DNA of 8,778 nucleotides from assembly GCA_003149735.1 (NCBI GenBank), contig QANA01000085.1, forward strand, positions 1-8,778. Direction: 5' to 3'. The notes beneath the pieces were generated by a model. It saw only the letters and a program-made list of their open reading frames with translations, was not told the origin of the DNA and made no database searches. Made by a program: the position numbers and the translations under genes. The DNA is from Clostridiales bacterium (lineage in GTDB: Bacteria; Bacillota_A; Clostridia; Christensenellales; Christensenellaceae). Within the stretch, counting starts at the first letter, position 1. The number at the start of each line of letters is the position of its first letter. Positions 1 to 6,007 of this stretch are shown here, one piece after another.

Positions 1-236
1 ACCGCTGCCTGATATGCATCCGGGAAAGCTTCTTCAAAAGCATCTTCAAAGAACAGCCCTTCTCCATAGTATTTTTCAAGCACTGCTCTGGGTGCATGAC
101 CTTTTCTAAAGCCGGGAACTTGGAATTTTCCCTTATTCTTCTGATATACTTTATTGACAGAAGCTTCAAAGAGTTCTTTTGAAATTTCAAACTCGACCTG
201 GACCTTATTCTTTTCGATTTCTTTTACAGTAGCCAT
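1..236 (-). CDS. tig: Trigger factor, N-terminal part (cut by window edge)
   Basis: Trigger factor is the ribosome-bound chaperone and peptidyl-prolyl isomerase that meets nascent chains at the exit tunnel. The 78 complete codons here start MATVKEIEKNKVQVEFEIS and contain GFRKGHAPR at about residues 43-51, the ribosome-docking signature of the N-terminal domain, followed by the usual VLEKYYGE stretch. The PPIase and C-terminal chaperone domains lie beyond the window edge. The ATG at 236 is preceded by GGAGG at 244-248 with a 7-nt spacer, so the start is secure. The gene has its own promoter (323-351) and is separated from rnpB by a terminator, so it is probably an independent unit. In many bacteria clpP and clpX follow tig, but that part is not in this window. 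Confidence 0.96.
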   Translation of the reverse strand, partial: MATVKEIEKNKVQVEFEISKELFEASVNKVYQKNKGKFQVPGFRKGHAPRAVLEKYYGEGLFFEDAFEEAFPDAYQAA

Positions 237-243
237 TATCTTT

Positions 244-248
244 CCTCC
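244..248 (-). promoter_or_regulatory. Ribosome binding site of tig
   Basis: GGAGG lies 7 nt before the tig ATG. Just upstream, GCTGC (261-265) and GCAGC (250-254), as read on the minus strand, can form a 5-bp hairpin whose foot touches the Shine-Dalgarno site. The same area holds the perfect 12-bp palindrome CGGCAGCTGCCG (259-270). Confidence 0.75.
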
Positions 249-322
249 CGCTGCACTTCGGCAGCTGCCGTTCCTCTTATGATTTTTTTATTTTCAACAC
301 ACAAAAAAATGCCTACAGGCAA

Positions 323-351
323 ATTATAGTTTAGCACAAACCCTTTGTCTA
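323..351 (-). promoter_or_regulatory. Sigma-A type promoter of tig
   Basis: On the minus strand a perfect TATAAT (323-328) sits 17 nt downstream of TAGACA (346-351, five of six matches to TTGACA). Hexamers and spacing are both near consensus for the sigma factor encoded in this same window. The predicted start of transcription is near 316, giving tig a 5' leader of about 80 nt. It lies just beyond the rnpB terminator, as expected for a new transcription unit. Confidence 0.8.
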
Positions 352-370
352 TGCAATAAATATTTTCTTT

Positions 371-405
371 ACAAAAGATTCACGGAGAAGAATTTCTCCG
401 TGAAT
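371..405 (-). terminator. Intrinsic terminator of rnpB
   Basis: A perfect 12-bp inverted repeat (378-389 with 394-405, 4-nt loop) is followed on the minus strand by CTTTTGT. It begins about 12 nt after the P1 helix that closes the RNase P RNA. The T tract is short (four in a row) but follows directly. No T run is found on the other side, so it terminates minus-strand transcription only. Confidence 0.75.
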
Positions 406-416
406 TACATATATAG

Positions 417-757
417 CTGAATCGAGACGGCTCATACGCCGAGTTCTGTTTATATGACCATCTATCTCGACCTGAAGTTGCCAGCAGGTTCTAGCGATTA
501 CACGAAGCTTAGCGGGCCGCTATTAAATGCTCCTATATCAATCTTGCACCGAACGGGGTTTACAGGAAGCCAAAGTTACCAATGGCTCCGGTGAGCTCTT
601 ACCTCGCCTTTCCACCCTTACAGCCAAAGCTGCGGTATATTTCTGTTGCACTTTCCCTGGAGTCGCCTCCGCCGGGCGTTACCCGGCGCTCTGCCCTATG
701 GTGCTCGGACGTTCCTCACCTCAACTGAGGCGCAGTCATTTGTTCCGCTCGATTCAA
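417..757 (-). ncRNA. rnpB: RNase P RNA, bacterial type A
   Basis: This is the catalytic RNA of RNase P, which removes the 5' leader from tRNA precursors. The minus strand carries the conserved core in order: GAGGAACGTCCGAGC (near 704-718), GTGCAACAGAAA, AGGGTGGAAAGGCGAGGTAAGAGCTCACCG split over two motifs, the CGGTGCAAGATT block, GCGGCCCGC, AGATAGATGG and ACAGAACTCGGC (near 439-450). Helices found by hand are P1 (748-755 with 419-426), P2 (734-739 with 454-459), P4 (704-712 with 436-443, U bulge at 709), P6 (693-696 with 514-517), P15 (540-543 with 496-499), P16 (529-533 with 504-508), P17 (519-522 with 510-513) and P18 (471-488, GCAA loop). P6 plus P16/P17 marks type A. Its 5' end lies about 4 nt after the stop codon of the zinc-ribbon gene. 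The exact ends are inferred from P1. Oddities are the UGU in L15 and mismatches in P18. Confidence 0.97.
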
Positions 758-759
758 AC

Positions 760-765
760 TTTATA
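760..765 (-). promoter_or_regulatory. Possible -10 box of rnpB, overlapping a stop codon
   Basis: TATAAA on the minus strand overlaps the last two codons (GTA TAA) of the zinc-ribbon gene and lies just before P1 of rnpB. I found no acceptable -35 hexamer at 16-18 nt (best three of six matches). The predicted start near 751-754 would also fall at or just inside P1, which begins at 755. It is a weak candidate. Processing of rnpB from the upstream operon transcript is an equally good reading. Confidence 0.3.
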
Positions 766-1486
766 CTCCGGTTATTAAAATTCTGCCGCAGTTTTCACAG
801 GTAATAATTTTATCACCTTTTGCTATCTGCGCTGCTATCCCAGCCGGGAGCTGCATATTACAGCCGTTGCAACGATTATCTTCCAAGACAGCCACCGGAT
901 TCACGCGAAACCCTTTAATCCGCGTATATTCCGCAATGATTTCCGGGGAAATCCCTTGAGCTGCCGCATTTACCGCTTCTTCCAGCTTTTGCTGCTCTTC
1001 CTTTCCGCCGTCCAGCTCCTTCTGATGCTCGAGTTTGAGTCCATCATATTCTTTTTTGGCCGAAAGCATCTTCTGCAGCAACTCTCTGACTGTCTGATCC
1101 GACTGCTCAACTTCTTCCTGCATTGTCTGCAGTTCTGTTTTCAATGACTCCGATTGTCCGACCAGTTCGGAAGCATGCTGCATCACTGCCTTGATCTGCT
1201 CTGCATCCAGTTCCTCGTCTTCGCACTCACTGTAATATCCGATATCCTTCTCTAATTCTTCCAAATCCGTTTCCAATGCCGCGTACTGTTTTTCAATACT
1301 CTGCATTGCTTCCTGAATTTGTAATGCCTTACTTTCCAATGAGTTTACTTTTTTCTGGCTATTCTTTAAATATCTCTGCAGCTTTACCAGCCTTTTTCTG
1401 GTAGGTGTATCTTTTAATTCTGCCTTAAACTGCTCAAGGGCCATATCCTTTTGCTGATATTCCCATAACCGAATCATCTGATCCAT
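761..1486 (-). CDS. Coiled-coil protein with C-terminal C4 zinc ribbon (COG1579 type)
   Basis: The product is 241 residues from the chosen start. About residues 10-165 are highly charged, rich in Glu, Gln, Lys and Leu, and predicted to form a long coiled-coil hairpin. The C-terminus is a zinc ribbon with C206-x2-C209 and C230-x2-C233. This layout matches the COG1579 / zf-RING_7 family, whose studied members act as nucleic-acid- or protein-binding adaptors. The role in Firmicutes is not settled and I assign none. An in-frame GTG at 1498 lies inside the Shine-Dalgarno sequence AAGGAGGTG (1496-1504) and cannot be the start. TTG at 1489 (8-nt spacer) or ATG at 1486 (11-nt spacer) are possible, and I chose ATG. 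The gene follows the Nif3-like gene by about 60 nt without a terminator. Its TAA stop (761-763) touches rnpB. Confidence 0.9.
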   Translation of the reverse strand: MDQMIRLWEYQQKDMALEQFKAELKDTPTRKRLVKLQRYLKNSQKKVNSLESKALQIQEAMQSIEKQYAALETDLEELEKDIGYYSECEDEELDAEQIKAVMQHASELVGQSESLKTELQTMQEEVEQSDQTVRELLQKMLSAKKEYDGLKLEHQKELDGGKEEQQKLEEAVNAAAQGISPEIIAEYTRIKGFRVNPVAVLEDNRCNGCNMQLPAGIAAQIAKGDKIITCENCGRILITGV

Positions 1487-1495
1487 CAATCTCGG

Positions 1496-1504
1496 CACCT
1501 CCTT
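1496..1504 (-). promoter_or_regulatory. Shine-Dalgarno site that decides the zinc-ribbon gene start
   Basis: AAGGAGGTG is a near-perfect anti-16S match. Its last three bases are an in-frame GTG that opens the longest reading frame. A ribosome bound here would start 8 nt downstream at TTG (1489) or 11 nt downstream at ATG (1486), not at that GTG. Confidence 0.75.
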
Positions 1505-1545
1505 CTACTGTAATTGTTCTTCTCATCTTTCTAAGTTCCGGGAAT

Positions 1546-2361
1546 TTAAACCGTCCTATAAGGTCGCACCCCGGCCTGGGAGTTTTCTACCGTTATTTTA
1601 TATTGTAGCGCATAAAGCCTTTTTTGTAAACATGCACACATATGGGAACAGAATATCCGTTCGCTGTCATAATGCCCGACTTCAAACAACATTACTCCCA
1701 TATCTGTAGCTTCCTGATAAACGTTATGCTTCACCTCGCCGGTCACTAATGCATCCGCACCCGCTTGCGCCGCTTCCATAACGAAATCTCCGCCGGCTCC
1801 ACCGATACATGCCACACAGGAAATTTCCTTTTCCAACGGGACATATCTTACCGACACTGCTTCCAATTTTTTCTTCACTTGCTCTGCAAATACCTCTGCC
1901 TGCATCGGCTGCGACAGTTTCCCCACATTGCCCATAGTCGCAATCGGCCGACCTTCCTTTGACCATTTATGCACCGTCAATGGTTGTATTCCGCTTAAAT
2001 CCAGCTTCTCCGCCAAAATCCGATTCATCCCCAAAGGAGCACAATCAAAAGAAGTATGCGCACAATAAATATTGCATCCCTGCCGCACTGCCTGCATCGC
2101 AATTCCGCTGACCGGGCGATCATTCCATAAACGCTTTGTCGCATGAAACAGCAATGGATGATGCGTAAGAATTGTATCATAACCACCCTTAACTGCTTCT
2201 TCCAAAACTGCCTGATTCACATCCAAGCAAACCAGTACTTTCCGAATCTCTTCATGACATTTTATATTATATCCGCTGTTATCCCAATCATATGCTGCCT
2301 CCAGCGGAGCGATTTCTTCCACCAGGGCTCCAAACTCCTGTGCTGATAACACTTCTTTCAC
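1546..2361 (-). CDS. Nif3-like dinuclear metal-centre protein
   Basis: This 271-residue protein belongs to the Nif3 / YbgI / YqfO family (often annotated as a GTP cyclohydrolase 1 type 2 homologue). These are ring-forming hexamers with a two-metal site, and their physiological reaction is still uncertain. Metal-ligand motifs are visible: LTHHPLLF (H67, H68), CAHTSFD (H102, D106) and VGHYDSE (H230, E234). The N-terminal YDWDNSG corresponds to the family's WDNxG motif. The length matches the short form without the PII-like insert found in B. subtilis YqfO. It starts with GTG at 2361, sharing GTGA with the trmK stop, and GGGAG at 2369-2373 gives a 7-nt spacer, so the two are translationally coupled. 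The trmK-nif3 pairing downstream of sigA/rpoD is a conserved Firmicutes arrangement. Confidence 0.95.
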   Translation of the reverse strand: MKEVLSAQEFGALVEEIAPLEAAYDWDNSGYNIKCHEEIRKVLVCLDVNQAVLEEAVKGGYDTILTHHPLLFHATKRLWNDRPVSGIAMQAVRQGCNIYCAHTSFDCAPLGMNRILAEKLDLSGIQPLTVHKWSKEGRPIATMGNVGKLSQPMQAEVFAEQVKKKLEAVSVRYVPLEKEISCVACIGGAGGDFVMEAAQAGADALVTGEVKHNVYQEATDMGVMLFEVGHYDSERIFCSHMCACLQKRLYALQYKITVENSQAGVRPYRTV

Positions 2362-3038
2362 GTTCTTTCTCCCTTCTCTCCGGCAGAGCGATATATCTCC
2401 AGCAATTCCGCGATCGTTGCTGCATTCCTACTGGATGATGCTTTCTGCAAAATCTGCTCCTGTCGCTGTGCCAAATACTGCATATGATGTAAAAATCGTT
2501 TCCGATCGACCATCAAATTTTCTTTTCCTGTATATAATTCAGCCTCAGTATAGGATTCCGGCTTACCCGGCTGCAATTTCAGCAGCGAATAATATTTTTT
2601 ATCCTCCCATACCACATCTTCCCATATAATGCGTAATTGCATATTCTGCAATTCTCTACGCACAATATCCACATTACTTTGAGGAGAAATCACCAGCCAT
2701 TTGCATTGCTGCACTGTCTCCGGACAAGCGCGCAGAATACGCAAGATTAAATGCCCACCCATACCGGAAATGATGATTCCCTGCGCTTCTCCCGGCCGCA
2801 ATACGTTAATTCCATCTCCAATCCTGCATTCTGCTCTTATTCCGAAACGTTTCTCTGCAAATAGGCTCTTTGCTTTTTTCAGGGAATGTTCACTGATATC
2901 CGTAGCAATCACTTTTTCTGCCAGCCCTGCCTCCAGCAATGCAGCACTGGTATAGCCATGATCCGCTCCAATATCCGCAATTACTGTTTCTGGCTGGCAA
3001 AGTTGCAGAATCTGCCTGATTCGTATACTTTCCTGCAT
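2358..3038 (-). CDS. trmK: tRNA (adenine22-N1)-methyltransferase
   Basis: TrmK uses S-adenosylmethionine to methylate N1 of A22 in the D-arm of certain tRNAs. The 226-residue product has a class I Rossmann methyltransferase fold: motif I ADIGADHG at 21-28, ATDIS (acidic residue D47) at the end of strand 2, a family-typical GMGG at 92-95, ISPQSNVDIVRREL near 117-130, and a charged helical C-terminal tail typical of TrmK. The reading frame is open up to an ATG at 3092, but that codon has no ribosome binding site and lies inside the rpoD-trmK hairpin. The ATG at 3038 has AAGGAG (AGGAG at 3048-3052, 9-nt spacer) and matches the usual family N-terminus, so it is preferred. The stop overlaps the start of the Nif3-like gene. 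Confidence 0.94.
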   Translation of the reverse strand: MQESIRIRQILQLCQPETVIADIGADHGYTSAALLEAGLAEKVIATDISEHSLKKAKSLFAEKRFGIRAECRIGDGINVLRPGEAQGIIISGMGGHLILRILRACPETVQQCKWLVISPQSNVDIVRRELQNMQLRIIWEDVVWEDKKYYSLLKLQPGKPESYTEAELYTGKENLMVDRKRFLHHMQYLAQRQEQILQKASSSRNAATIAELLEIYRSAGEKGERT

Positions 3039-3062
3039 AGCGACGTTCTCCTTTATAAAAGC

Positions 3063-3099
3063 AAAATTAAAAATGACGATACTGCTCGTCATTTTTAAT
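3063..3099 (-). terminator. Hairpin between rpoD and trmK, likely intrinsic terminator or attenuator
   Basis: A perfect 14-bp inverted repeat (3066-3079 with 3086-3099, 6-nt loop) starts right after the rpoD stop codons and is followed by TTTGC on the minus strand. The lower stem is A-T, the upper part holds GACGA/TCGTC. The T stretch in and after the stem (ATTTTTAATTTTG) is interrupted, so termination may be partial. No convincing promoter was found between it and trmK, which suggests that trmK, the Nif3-like gene and the zinc-ribbon gene are reached by read-through. Confidence 0.65.
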
Positions 3100-3101
3100 C
3101 A

Positions 3102-4232
3102 TCACTCGAGATAATCTCTCAATTTTTTGCTCCTGCTGGGATGCCGTAATTTTCTCAAAGCTTTTGCTTCTATCTGACGAATACGTTCCCGAGTCACCTG
3201 GAACTCCTTACCCACTTCTTCCAGCGTACGGGCTCGTCCATCATCCAGACCAAACCGTAGCTTCAGCACTTTCTTTTCACGATCTGTTAATGTATCCAGC
3301 ACATCCAGCAGTTGTTCCTTCAGCAGTGTAAATGCCGCAGCTTCTGCCGGAGCAGGCGCGTCTTCATCCGGAATAAAATCTCCCAAATGGCTATCCTCCT
3401 CTTCACCAATCGGAGTTTCCAAGGAAACCGGCTCCTGTGCGATTTTAAGAATCTCACGTACTTTTTCTTCCGGCATGTCCATTTCCTTGGCCAACTCTTC
3501 CGGCGAAGGATCCCGCCCATATTGCTGCAGCAACTGCCGCGAAACACGAATCAATTTATTGATCGTCTCCACCATGTGTACAGGAATACGAATGGTTCTC
3601 GCCTGATCGGCAATGGCTCTGGTAATCGCCTGCCGAATCCACCAGGTGGCATAAGTGGAAAATTTATACCCTTTTGTGTAGTCGAATTTTTCCACCGCTT
3701 TAATCAGCCCTAAATTGCCTTCCTGGATTAAATCCAAAAATAGCATACCTCTGCCAACGTAACGTTTGGCAATGCTGACAACCAGCCTGAGGTTAGCCTC
3801 TGCCAATTTCTGCTTGGCACTTTCATCTCCCTGGCTCATGCGAATCGCCAGCTCTCGCTCTTCTTCTGCTGACAGCAACGGTACTTTACCAATTTCTTTT
3901 AAATACATTCTCACCGGGTCATCAATGCTGATTGCTTCCGGAATCATGCTTTCCAGATCTACTTCCTTTGCATCCCCATCTTCTTTCCCCAGCTCTTTTT
4001 CGACATCTTCTTCAATGATATCGACATTCATGCTTTCCAAAGCATCGTACAGCCTGTCCATCTCTTCCGGCTTGATATTAACTCCCTCCAGCATATCTGC
4101 CATTTCTTTGCTGGTAATCGTGCCTTTTTCTTTGGCGGCTGCCAACAGCTTGCGCACTGCCTCTTTTTTATCGTTGCGCGGCTGTTTGATTTGCTTTTCT
4201 GTTTTTTCCTGTTTCGCAGTGCCTTTATTCAA
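3102..4232 (-). CDS. rpoD: RNA polymerase primary sigma factor (sigma-70/sigma-A)
   Basis: This factor directs core RNA polymerase to housekeeping promoters. Counting from the longer GTG frame, region 1.1 is short and acidic (about 25-100), region 1.2 starts at [16 protein letters not shown] (108-123), regions 2.1-2.4 span about 147-223 with [34 protein letters not shown] and [19 protein letters not shown], region 3 follows to about 300, and region 4.2 has [20 protein letters not shown] at 349-368. The total of about 376-379 residues matches the Firmicutes sigma-A size, without the long E. coli spacer. A GTG at 4241 overlaps the dnaG stop, but it lies within the Shine-Dalgarno AGAAGGTGA. TTG at 4232 has an 8-nt spacer and is the better start. 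Two in-frame TGA codons in tandem (3104-3099) end the gene. Confidence 0.97.
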   Translation of the reverse strand: MNKGTAKQEKTEKQIKQPRNDKKEAVRKLLAAAKEKGTITSKEMADMLEGVNIKPEEMDRLYDALESMNVDIIEEDVEKELGKEDGDAKEVDLESMIPEAISIDDPVRMYLKEIGKVPLLSAEEERELAIRMSQGDESAKQKLAEANLRLVVSIAKRYVGRGMLFLDLIQEGNLGLIKAVEKFDYTKGYKFSTYATWWIRQAITRAIADQARTIRIPVHMVETINKLIRVSRQLLQQYGRDPSPEELAKEMDMPEEKVREILKIAQEPVSLETPIGEEEDSHLGDFIPDEDAPAPAEAAAFTLLKEQLLDVLDTLTDREKKVLKLRFGLDDGRARTLEEVGKEFQVTRERIRQIEAKALRKLRHPSRSKKLRDYLE

Positions 4233-4237
4233 TCTAT

Positions 4238-4246
4238 TCACCTTCT
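4238..4246 (-). promoter_or_regulatory. Shine-Dalgarno site that decides the rpoD start
   Basis: AGAAGGTGA matches eight of nine positions of the ideal AGGAGGTGA. It contains both the dnaG TGA stop and the in-frame GTG at 4241, and sits 8 nt (counted from AGAAGG) before TTG at 4232. dnaG uses the same spacing to its own TTG. Confidence 0.7.
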
Positions 4247-5995
4247 AAAAAAATGATCGTTCATCCTATGCAGCTGCACATTCAGGGCCGACACCTGTTT
4301 CATTGCCTCTTTCCTCTGTGCAGCATCCATCTTCTGCATTTCCCCAATCAGTTGTTCTCTTTCTTCCTTCAATCGACTGATTTTCACCCGCTTTACTAAC
4401 GTTTCAGCATAATCCTCTGCTGATGTTCCCTCTGGTATCTCTTGATGCAGCGCCTCAGCCAATTGTCCACTGTTTGCAGAAAACACGGATAATAATTCGG
4501 CACAAGTAGGCAAAACTCCTCTTTTTATTTCATCAAAAATGTAAAAAAATATTTTTTTATGCAATTCCTGCTGAAAAATACCCTCAAACAACTGTGCATT
4601 CTTTTGCACAAGATACGGGCGTTCCATCAGCAATGCAATCAATTTTTCTTCTTCCGAAACTTCTTTTTTAATCAATTCTCTGTCATTTACAACGAAAGTA
4701 TGCATTTCTGAGGGATTTTTTTTGCCCATCTGGCGCAGCAGGCTCTGCTCACTCAGTTTTGTATCGTTTGAAATTTGGCGGATATACCGTTCTTTTTCAA
4801 TTTCATTTTCCAAGCCTCCCACCAGTTCCACCGCTTTTGTTGCGTATTCCACCACCTGGTCAGGCTCTTCCATATTGTATTCGCTGCGCAATATCTTTAA
4901 TTTGAATTCCATACCGGTAATGGATTCCTTCATCAATGCCAAAAAAGCTTCTTTCCCATAAGCCTTTGCAAAATCATCCGGGTCAAGCCCATCCGGCATT
5001 ACGATGACTGACGTTTTTAAGCCTTCGGCCTGCAGCAAATCAATTGCTCGCAAAGAAGCATGAATACCAGCTCCATCTCCATCATAGCAAAGATACACTC
5101 GATTGGTATATTTTTTAATCAAACGAGTCTGTTCTTTGGTAAGAGCCGTCCCCAAAGAAGCAACTACATTATCTACCCCTACAGCCCGCAATCCTACTAC
5201 ATCCATATAGCCTTCTGTCAGGACGATACTCTTCAAATCGCGCTTTTTGCGCACCTGATTCAATGCATACAAATGATATCGCTTATTAAAAAGATAGGTT
5301 TCCCCACTATTGAGATATTTCGGTTCGCCCTGGTCCATGACACGCCCGCCAAACGCAATGACATCGCCAAAGACATTTTGAATGGGAAACATAACGCGAT
5401 TGCGAAAAAAATCATAATTTTTCCCTTCTTTAGAACGGACTACCCCTGCATCCATCATCTCTCGCAAAGAATATCCCTTTGCAGATAAAAATCGATAGGC
5501 GTCATCATATGTATCTTTTGCAAAGCCAAGGCCATACGTGCGTATCACATTGGAAATTTTTCTTTTTTTCAAGTATTCCCGAGCGATTTTTCCTTCCGGC
5601 TGCAAAAGATTTTCATGATAATGCAGTGCCAGTTCTTTCATCATTTCCTGTAGACGCTTGGTATACGCCTTTTTCTTCTGGTACGCTTCATCATTCTGAA
5701 CTTCCGGCATTTCCATACCTACACGTTCTGCCAGAAACTGCACCGCTTCAAGATAACTCATCTTTTCCTGTTCCATGATGAAATTGATGACGCTGCCGCC
5801 TTTTTTACAGGAAAAGCAATAAAACATCTGTTTTTCAGGCGTTACACAAAAAGAAGGATTTCGCTCTGCATGCCAAGGGCAGGCAGCCCAGAGGCGCGTT
5901 CCTTTTTTCTCCAGATGTACATATTCACCTATAACATCCGCAATATCATTTTTATCCAGCAATTGTGCCAGCCATTCTTCACTAAATCTTGCCAA
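4238..5995 (-). CDS. dnaG: DNA primase
   Basis: DnaG makes the RNA primers for replication and works with the DnaB-type helicase at the fork. The 585-residue protein has the N-terminal zinc-binding domain (C39, H42, C60, C63; CPWH in place of the common CPFH), the RNA-polymerase basic motif [10 protein letters not shown] (196-205), and the TOPRIM core with catalytic E261 in [10 protein letters not shown] and D305/D307 in YDGDGAG, nearly the same numbering as E. coli E265/D309/D311. Residues from about 430 form the helical helicase-interaction domain. The start is TTG at 5995 with AGGAG at 6005-6009, which overlaps the TAG stop of the dNTPase gene, so the two are closely coupled (12 nt apart). 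A run of seven T (4247-4253) lies four codons before the stop, and A7/T7 runs lie at 4543-4558. Confidence 0.98.
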   Translation of the reverse strand: MARFSEEWLAQLLDKNDIADVIGEYVHLEKKGTRLWAACPWHAERNPSFCVTPEKQMFYCFSCKKGGSVINFIMEQEKMSYLEAVQFLAERVGMEMPEVQNDEAYQKKKAYTKRLQEMMKELALHYHENLLQPEGKIAREYLKKRKISNVIRTYGLGFAKDTYDDAYRFLSAKGYSLREMMDAGVVRSKEGKNYDFFRNRVMFPIQNVFGDVIAFGGRVMDQGEPKYLNSGETYLFNKRYHLYALNQVRKKRDLKSIVLTEGYMDVVGLRAVGVDNVVASLGTALTKEQTRLIKKYTNRVYLCYDGDGAGIHASLRAIDLLQAEGLKTSVIVMPDGLDPDDFAKAYGKEAFLALMKESITGMEFKLKILRSEYNMEEPDQVVEYATKAVELVGGLENEIEKERYIRQISNDTKLSEQSLLRQMGKKNPSEMHTFVVNDRELIKKEVSEEEKLIALLMERPYLVQKNAQLFEGIFQQELHKKIFFYIFDEIKRGVLPTCAELLSVFSANSGQLAEALHQEIPEGTSAEDYAETLVKRVKISRLKEEREQLIGEMQKMDAAQRKEAMKQVSALNVQLHRMNDHFFRR

Positions 5996-6007
5996 TTATT
6001 TACGCTC

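Noticed and set aside
303..320. Small hairpin GCC-TGTA-GGC followed by seven T on the minus strand, like a terminator
   Set aside because: The stem is only 4 bp, it falls at the predicted start of the tig transcript, and a better rnpB terminator lies upstream at 371-405.
527..778. 83-codon open frame on the plus strand
   Set aside because: It lies antisense to the RNase P RNA and has no ribosome binding site. The conserved RNA structure explains the sequence.
1499..1545. Gap between the Nif3-like and zinc-ribbon genes searched for terminator or promoter
   Set aside because: Only the Shine-Dalgarno site is clear. TTCCCGGAA is too short to form a useful hairpin, and no promoter hexamers are convincing.
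3766..4248. 160-codon Ser-rich plus-strand open frame opposite rpoD
   Set aside because: It is the antisense of acidic and Leu-rich codons in sigma regions 1 and 2, has no domain and no SD.
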